Below, piece by piece: positions 9,701 to 13,219 of a DNA stretch of 13,219 nt. Each line of letters opens with the position of its first letter. Position 1 is the stretch's first letter. The notes below the pieces were generated by a model, which saw only the letters and a program-made list of their open reading frames with translations, did not search any database and was not told where the DNA came from. The stretch spans positions 1 to 13,219 of the forward strand of contig JAAAUF010001053.1 in assembly GCA_015499985.1 (NCBI GenBank). Direction: 5' to 3'. Source of the DNA: Haplosporangium gracile (lineage: Eukaryota > Mortierellomycota > Mortierellomycetes > Mortierellales > Mortierellaceae). The translations under genes and the position numbers were made by a program.

Positions 9701-9880
9701 AGAGAAGACGACGGGTAAAGTGGAAGAAGGTAACTGAGGAGGAGGTGTAGCTGCTTGCTCGTTATTGTAAGAGGAGAGGTGGCGAGAGGAAGGGGATTCT
9801 GGCTCGGGCGAGAGTGGCTCTGTCTGATATCGCAGGGCCGTCTTTTCTGTGTTGGTTAAGCTGACTTCTTCCTGCCACAT
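6757..9880 (-). CDS. Low-complexity coiled-coil protein, three exons, possibly DUF4048-like
   Basis: Coding exons are 9880-8867 (1014 nt), 8582-7558 (1025 nt) and 7450-6757 (694 nt). They join in phase to 2733 nt, or 910 residues plus stop. The ATG at 9880 has an in-frame TAG two codons upstream and A at -3. Residues 1-338 are Ser/Pro/Asn/Gln-rich and disordered, with Gln runs at about 235-247. Residues 375-432 form a charged coiled coil with heptad leucines and the pattern IAQKEARIAQLREDLEANL, ending in KERW. A Gly/Ser-rich hydrophobic stretch follows at 452-473, then eight Gln at 482-489. Residues 644-676 look like an amphipathic or hydrophobic helix pair (VLVNTGRALFKGFGSLLGG). Exon 3 opens with FQHSRQRTMDMVSGL, and a basic helix (about 733-765) with KEQRRKERLRLKQEKERR leads to an acidic tail. 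The coiled coil followed by an SR-x-RT segment recalls fungal DUF4048 proteins; this is from memory and unverified. No enzyme motif or signal peptide is visible. Probably a cytoplasmic scaffold or adaptor; biochemical role unknown. Confidence 0.8.
7451..7557 (-). other. Intron 2 of the coiled-coil gene (107 nt)
   Basis: The donor reads CCG|GTAATG and the acceptor TACTAAAAG|G on the minus strand. CTAAC, a consensus branch site (plus 7484-7488), lies about 33 bases before the acceptor and is followed by a run of ten T. It interrupts an Arg codon (CG/G, residue 680). The donor GT overlaps an in-frame TAA, so an unspliced message would stop exactly at the exon border. Confidence 0.85.
8583..8866 (-). 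other. Intron 1 of the coiled-coil gene (284 nt)
   Basis: The donor reads CGG|GTACGT and the acceptor TCAAATAG|TCG on the minus strand. It falls between codons (phase 0), after residue 338. The interior is T-rich and stop-dense. A TCAAC-like branch site lies about 55 bases before the acceptor, and the acceptor's TAG is itself an in-frame stop, so exon 2 cannot extend upstream. Its length is above the usual range for fungal introns, but no internal exon is evident. Confidence 0.75.
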
Positions 9881-10250
9881 GGTCTACTCTGTCTCGATTC
9901 GATGATGAGCCTAGTGCTGCTTGCTTGAAGATGATGACCTCCTTTGGTTGGTAATGCTTGTTACAAGTAGGAATGATGACCAAGTAGGGAGGGAGGAGCG
10001 AAAGGAAAGAGAGAAGGATGGATGGTGGCAAACAGAAGGAGGAGGAGAAAGAATGAACGGATGACAAAAGGGAGGAAGGGAAGAGGGGAAGAAGGAGGAG
10101 AAGAAGGGAAGGGAAGGGAAGGGAAGGAAAGGGAAGGGAAGGTGTATGTGTGGACACAGAGGGGGATAGAACGGGGACGGAAGACGAAAAAAGTGCTCAC
10201 ACTTGTCACTCTGTCTTGTCTGTCCCTCTCTCTCTTTTGTACTTTTTGTA
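9881..10250 (-). promoter_or_regulatory. 5' leader and proximal promoter of the coiled-coil gene
   Basis: On the minus strand the region from about 10142 down to 9985 is strongly pyrimidine-rich (CTTCCC, CTCC and TTCTCC units), matching the CT-rich leader of the secreted-protein gene. No clear TATA box is seen at a useful distance, so initiation may be TATA-less and spread through the pyrimidine tract. From about 9984 to 9881 the composition becomes mixed, as in a 5' untranslated region. Confidence 0.5.
10105..10142. repeat. GGGAA repeat with G-quadruplex pattern
   Basis: On the plus strand four GGG runs separated by AA lie at 10106-10123, and two further GGG runs follow at 10131-10138. Four G-triplets with two-base loops meet the standard G-quadruplex pattern. 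For the minus-strand gene this is the template strand, just upstream of or inside its leader. Confidence 0.7.
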
Positions 10251-11077
10251 TTCAAACCCACATGGTGGATGGATGCAAACAAAGCGACGAGAGATATTTT
10301 TTATTCTGTCCTCTCATAGTATTGGACAGCATAGGATGCATAGAGCATTGGGTGCCTATCTCTCTTCCATCACTGACACACACCCATTCACACCGCAACC
10401 ACTCAGTATTACAACAAGACACACCTCGCATGCGCACACAGACATACACCCCATTTCTAAATTACAGAATCTGTGACAAGAAGAAGCAGTAATGGCCACA
10501 AGTAAAGATCATATCTCTATGTGGACAGGGTGGATAAGCATGCGAGAGGTTTTTTTTTCTCTCTCTCACGAGTACCTGACTGTCATTTCTCTGTCTGAGC
10601 GTGTGTTCGTGGGTCTCTCTCTCTTTCTCTCTCTATCTTTCTCCACGTCCACGATGTCACTTTCAATACGTTGTACGCTTTGCTTTGCCTTTGCTCAACT
10701 CTATGCTCAGGTCAGCTCAACACATACACCTACACATACATATACACATCACGGTTGGCCAGGGTCACTCTGAGTCTACGGCCAGGGGACTTTGAAATAT
10801 CTCGCAGTACGGCCATGGGTCAAAAAAGCGAAAAGCATTGGGAAAAAAGGAAAATAAAAAAAAAAAAAAGCGCTAATTTTCTAATTTTTTGCTCTCTTTC
10901 TCTTCTTGCCCTTTTTTTTTTATTCATCCAATGGTTCTTCTTCCTTCGCGATTGTCTGGGCACTTGTTTTTTTTCATTGTTTTTGTGCTCTTGATAGAAA
11001 AAAAAGAACAGCATACTTTTAGATTTATGGGCATATATGCCATGTCTAATAAACATGATTGACGATACGCGAGAGGT

Positions 11078-11113
11078 TCAATGACTTCAATGGTCTCAAT
11101 GGCATCAATGGTG
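11078..11113. repeat. 9-bp tandem repeat (TCAATGnnn), four copies
   Basis: TCAATGACT, TCAATGGTC, TCAATGGCA and TCAATGGTG follow one another exactly, and a looser TCAATTG follows. The period is nine bases, so all four ATGs share one plus-strand frame, which would encode 24 residues beginning MTSMVSMASMVS and ending at a TGA. It may be slippage DNA in the 3' flank of the bZIP-like gene. Confidence 0.75.
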
Positions 11114-11145
11114 AGTCAATTGGTGAAAAACATTACGATGGATAC

Positions 11146-11151
11146 TTTAAT
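11146..11151 (-). terminator. Possible polyadenylation signal of the bZIP-like gene
   Basis: TTTAAT on the plus strand reads ATTAAA on the minus strand, about 130 bases past the stop at 11282-11284. This is the commonest variant of AATAAA. An exact AATAAA on the minus strand exists much farther away, at about 10919-10924. Confidence 0.35.
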
Positions 11152-11281
11152 TTGATGATATGGTAGAAAAACAAATGAAGAAATGCTAAGCGAAAAGTAA
11201 GAAGGGGATATGTACAATGAAAAAAATGAAGATGAAAATAATTAAAAAAAAAACTCACTACGCCGGAAGGTAGCATTTTTT

Positions 11282-12946
11282 TTACCGGGGGGCGAGAGGA
11301 GGGAGCATAGGAAGCCCTTCGATAGGGTGTGCATGAGGGTGTGCGTTAGAATAAGGATGCGACTGACCGTGAGGGTGTGAGTGAGAAGAAGGTTGATGAG
11401 GATGAGGTTGATGAGGGTGAGGATGAGGATGAGGATGAGGATGAGAGTGGGAATGAGAATACCCTTGTGTTCCATAGGAATGGCCCTGGCCAGGTTGACC
11501 TTGAGCAGGAGGATAGTGCATACCACTACCAGCAGCATTGTTGGCCTTGGAGGAGTAAGAGTCGTGGGCCATGACAGGAGCAGGGAGACTCATAGGAGTA
11601 GGCAGAGGAAGAGATGATGATCCCACTCCCTGGGGTCCCTGGATTGGAGAACCTATAGGACTCGAAGGGTTGGTCACAGTTCCAATCGAGGGCAGCTGCA
11701 AACCATTCAACCCTTGCTGCTGCTGCTGCTGCAAGGAAGAAGGATGGTGATGGTGATGATGGTGGTGATGGTGATGGTGTTGTGTCTGCTGCAGTTGCTG
11801 CAAAGTCGACGAGGAGGACGATGCTCCTGGGAAAGGCGATGCATAGGGTGAGGTGGCAGCGGAAGACGTGCCCGAGGAGGGCACCGAAGAAATCGACGAA
11901 TGGCTCGAGTGCGTGGTCTGGCCAGAATACTTCCGTCTAATCTCGGATCCTGGTCCCGAGGGCGTCGTACCACCAAACATTGCCACTCCAGAGCCACTTA
12001 CAACCCCCGTCATCGCACTGGATGAGGCCATTGCTGCTGATGATACTGCTGCTCCCCCACTGTTATTCTTTTGATGACCATGGCGAGATGAGGACGACGC
12101 AGAAGAAGTCGATCCACGGCCGTTCGAGCCACCAGCAGCTGCAGCAGCGGCGGCGGCGGCAGCAGCGGCAGCAGCAGCAGAGACGGCTGCTGAATGCTGA
12201 TGGCTGGCAGGGACTGTGGGGAGAGCATTGGCAAGAGCATTCGAGTTGGCCGACAAGGGTGCCAAAGGAGGCGACGAGCAAGGGCTTGAGAGGGGCGAAG
12301 GTCCAACCCTGCCAGCATCAGAGTGAGTATGGTGGGGCTTGAGTCCATTAGGGCTTGGGTGGGGCATGAGACGAGGGCGAGGACTGGACGAAGGGGAAAC
12401 CTTGGATGGAGCCTTGGAGAGGATGGGGTGGAGATGGCCGCTGGTTGACATAGAGCGCTTGACACTGTGACCAATCACCTCACGCGATGGAGCAGAAAAC
12501 ATCTCAGGATGGGCAGAGTGCTGGCCAGGAGGGCTGTTGGCTGCTGACCCGGATGCAGATCCGGGAGTCGATATTGAGGCTGAGCTTGCAGACGTATGGT
12601 GAGCACCAATATTGATGTTCATATTAGAGTTGACAAACTGCGGGCCAGTCAAGCCTGGGATGATGCCTTGCCCTGGGCCAGGGATGATTGGAGGAGTGGA
12701 GATGCTCATGCCTGTCGAGTTGCTTCTTGTAATGGTGTGCTGAAGAAGACCACCTGCGGGAGCAGATGAGGTGGAAGGAAGAGGGGTACTGGCAGGACCA
12801 CCAGGGCCAGGAACTTGAGTCTGTCCGAGCACGTGCGCTTGCTGCGGGGGATTGGGGTGTCCTTGGCGGCGCATCTGTGACCCCTGGTAGAAGAAGCGAA
12901 GGGCGGCGTTCTCAGATCGGAGAGAGTGGTTCTCTGTGTGCAATGA
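11282..12946 (-). CDS. Probable bZIP or bHLH-zip transcription factor, last exon (5' part outside window)
   Basis: Last exon of 555 codons, 554 residues plus TAA. The acceptor AAAACAG|TCA at 12947-12948 sets the start in phase 0, and the open frame upstream of it is intron read-through. The first residues, SLHTENHSLRSENAALR, place leucines at 2, 9 and 16, exactly seven apart, with Asn at the heptad a positions 6 and 13. This is the end of a leucine zipper, so a basic or bHLH region should lie in an upstream exon. The rest is disordered: Ser/Pro/Gly-rich to about 250, 15 Ala (257-271), 12 His (390-401), 6 Gln (405-410) and His-Pro/His-Ser repeats (about 497-541), ending in LPMLPPLAPR. Such tails suit activation or multivalent contacts in the nucleus. 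The stop overlaps a donor-like CG|GTAAAA, but no credible further exon was found downstream. Family confidence is moderate because the DNA-binding region is not visible. Confidence 0.75.
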   Translation of the reverse strand, partial: SLHTENHSLRSENAALRFFYQGSQMRRQGHPNPPQQAHVLGQTQVPGPGGPASTPLPSTSSAPAGGLLQHTITRSNSTGMSISTPPIIPGPGQGIIPGLTGPQFVNSNMNINIGAHHTSASSASISTPGSASGSAANSPPGQHSAHPEMFSAPSREVIGHSVKRSMSTSGHLHPILSKAPSKVSPSSSPRPRLMPHPSPNGLKPHHTHSDAGRVGPSPLSSPCSSPPLAPLSANSNALANALPTVPASHQHSAAVSAAAAAAAAAAAAAAAGGSNGRGSTSSASSSSRHGHQKNNSGGAAVSSAAMASSSAMTGVVSGSGVAMFGGTTPSGPGSEIRRKYSGQTTHSSHSSISSVPSSGTSSAATSPYASPFPGASSSSSTLQQLQQTQHHHHHHHHHHHHPSSLQQQQQQGLNGLQLPSIGTVTNPSSPIGSPIQGPQGVGSSSLPLPTPMSLPAPVMAHDSYSSKANNAAGSGMHYPPAQGQPGQGHSYGTQGYSHSHSHPHPHPHPHPHQPHPHQPSSHSHPHGQSHPYSNAHPHAHPIEGLPMLPPLAPR

Positions 12947-13219
12947 CTGTTTTAAGAAACAACATATGCATTTTGGTCGATCAAAAACGAGCGTAAGCGA
13001 TAATACCGAGAATGAGAAAAAACAACCAGATTGAGATGGATTGAAGAAAGGAAGAAAGTCGATTGTTAGACAGGGCATACAAGCACATATGATCAAACAT
13101 TAAGGTAATCAACACAAAGCGCACACAATAAAAAAAAATATGCTACAGCCGTGCCATTGCACAGTGCATACAAAATAAAAGAGGGTTGGGCGAGAGGGAA
13201 TGGGGACAAACTAAAAAAA
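12947..13219 (-). other. Upstream intron of the bZIP-like gene (incomplete)
   Basis: On the minus strand this stretch is T-rich, has stops in the frame of the exon, and ends in TTTCTTAAAACAG at the acceptor. CTAAC-type and TTAC-type branch-site candidates lie at plus 13065-13069 and about 12990-12997. I could not place a donor with confidence, since GTATGC near 13173 and GGTATT near 13005 are weak. The intron probably continues past the right edge. Confidence 0.55.

Larger units (their letters stand above)
10251..11281. other. Intergenic region between the two minus-strand genes
   Basis: No supportable gene. It contains CA-rich patches (about 10377-10440 and 10715-10750), CT microsatellites at 10551-10567 and 10613-10642, a 14-A run at 10856-10869 and long T runs near 10910-10975. 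It also has a 9-bp tandem repeat at 11078-11113 and the 3' untranslated region of the bZIP-like gene (from 11281 leftwards). Confidence 0.55.

Noticed and set aside
9762..10282. Ser/Pro/Phe-rich minus-strand frames before the coiled-coil gene
   Set aside because: They are translations of the pyrimidine-rich leader, and the in-frame TAG just before 9880 separates them from the gene.
9880..11284. One giant gene joining the bZIP-like exon to the coiled-coil gene
   Set aside because: The bZIP-like frame ends in a stop with an ATTAAA signal after it. The coiled-coil gene has its own ATG, upstream in-frame stop and CT-rich leader, and no exon bridges the 1.4 kb between them.
12010..12474. 154-residue Leu/Pro-rich minus-strand frame
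   Set aside because: It is a frame-shifted reading of the Ala/Ser/Pro-rich part of the bZIP-like exon.
12947..13096. N-terminal 50-residue extension of the last exon (apparent ATG at 13096)
   Set aside because: The sequence is T-rich intron with a good CAG acceptor just before the zipper. Phe/Cys-rich residues directly before a leucine zipper are not believable.
1..13219. Transposon, CRISPR array or prophage-type element
   Set aside because: No transposase-like or reverse-transcriptase-like frame, no long terminal or inverted repeats, and no regularly spaced direct repeats of suitable length were seen.

Overview
The window reads as a gene-sparse piece of a fungal nuclear genome. The evidence is GT-AG introns (one with a CTAAC branch site and a T-rich tract), AT-rich intergenic DNA full of poly-A/T and CT tracts, pyrimidine-rich 5' leaders, and proteins rich in Ser, Pro, Gln and His. 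The style fits an early-diverging fungus such as a Mortierella relative, but that placement is an impression. I see no bacterial-type operon, CRISPR array, transposon, rRNA or tRNA.

Layout. (1) Positions 1-4149 hold no convincing protein gene. They contain a poly-C tract next to a TATA box with only small doubtful ORFs behind it, a 7-bp and a CCAAC-type repeat, a small hairpin and CT-rich tracts. (2) Positions 4150-5470, plus strand, hold a CCAAT/TATA promoter, a long CT-rich leader and an intronless gene for a 343-residue cysteine-rich secreted protein with features of a GPI-anchored cell-surface protein. (3) Positions 5471-6756 are the convergent 3' region between that gene and the next. 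(4) Positions 6757-9880, minus strand, hold a three-exon gene that I could reconstruct fully from phase and splice sites: 1014 + 1025 + 694 nt, giving 910 residues. It encodes a low-complexity coiled-coil protein that may belong to the fungal DUF4048 group. (5) Positions 9881-11281 hold its purine/pyrimidine-skewed 5' region, with a G-quadruplex-type run, and intergenic DNA. (6) Positions 11282-12946, minus strand, are the last exon (554 residues) of a gene whose 5' part lies beyond the right edge. The exon opens with the end of a leucine zipper and continues as a long Ser/Pro/Ala/Gln/His-rich tail, so it is probably a bZIP or bHLH-zip transcription factor. Positions 12947-13219 look like its upstream intron.

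The three genes show no sign of acting together: a wall or surface protein, a probable cytoplasmic scaffold-type protein and a probable transcription factor. I did not find a clearly new system. The best leads are the intron arrangement of the 910-residue gene, where keeping either intron truncates the protein, the homopeptide-rich transcription factor tail, and the orphan TATA promoter at the left.
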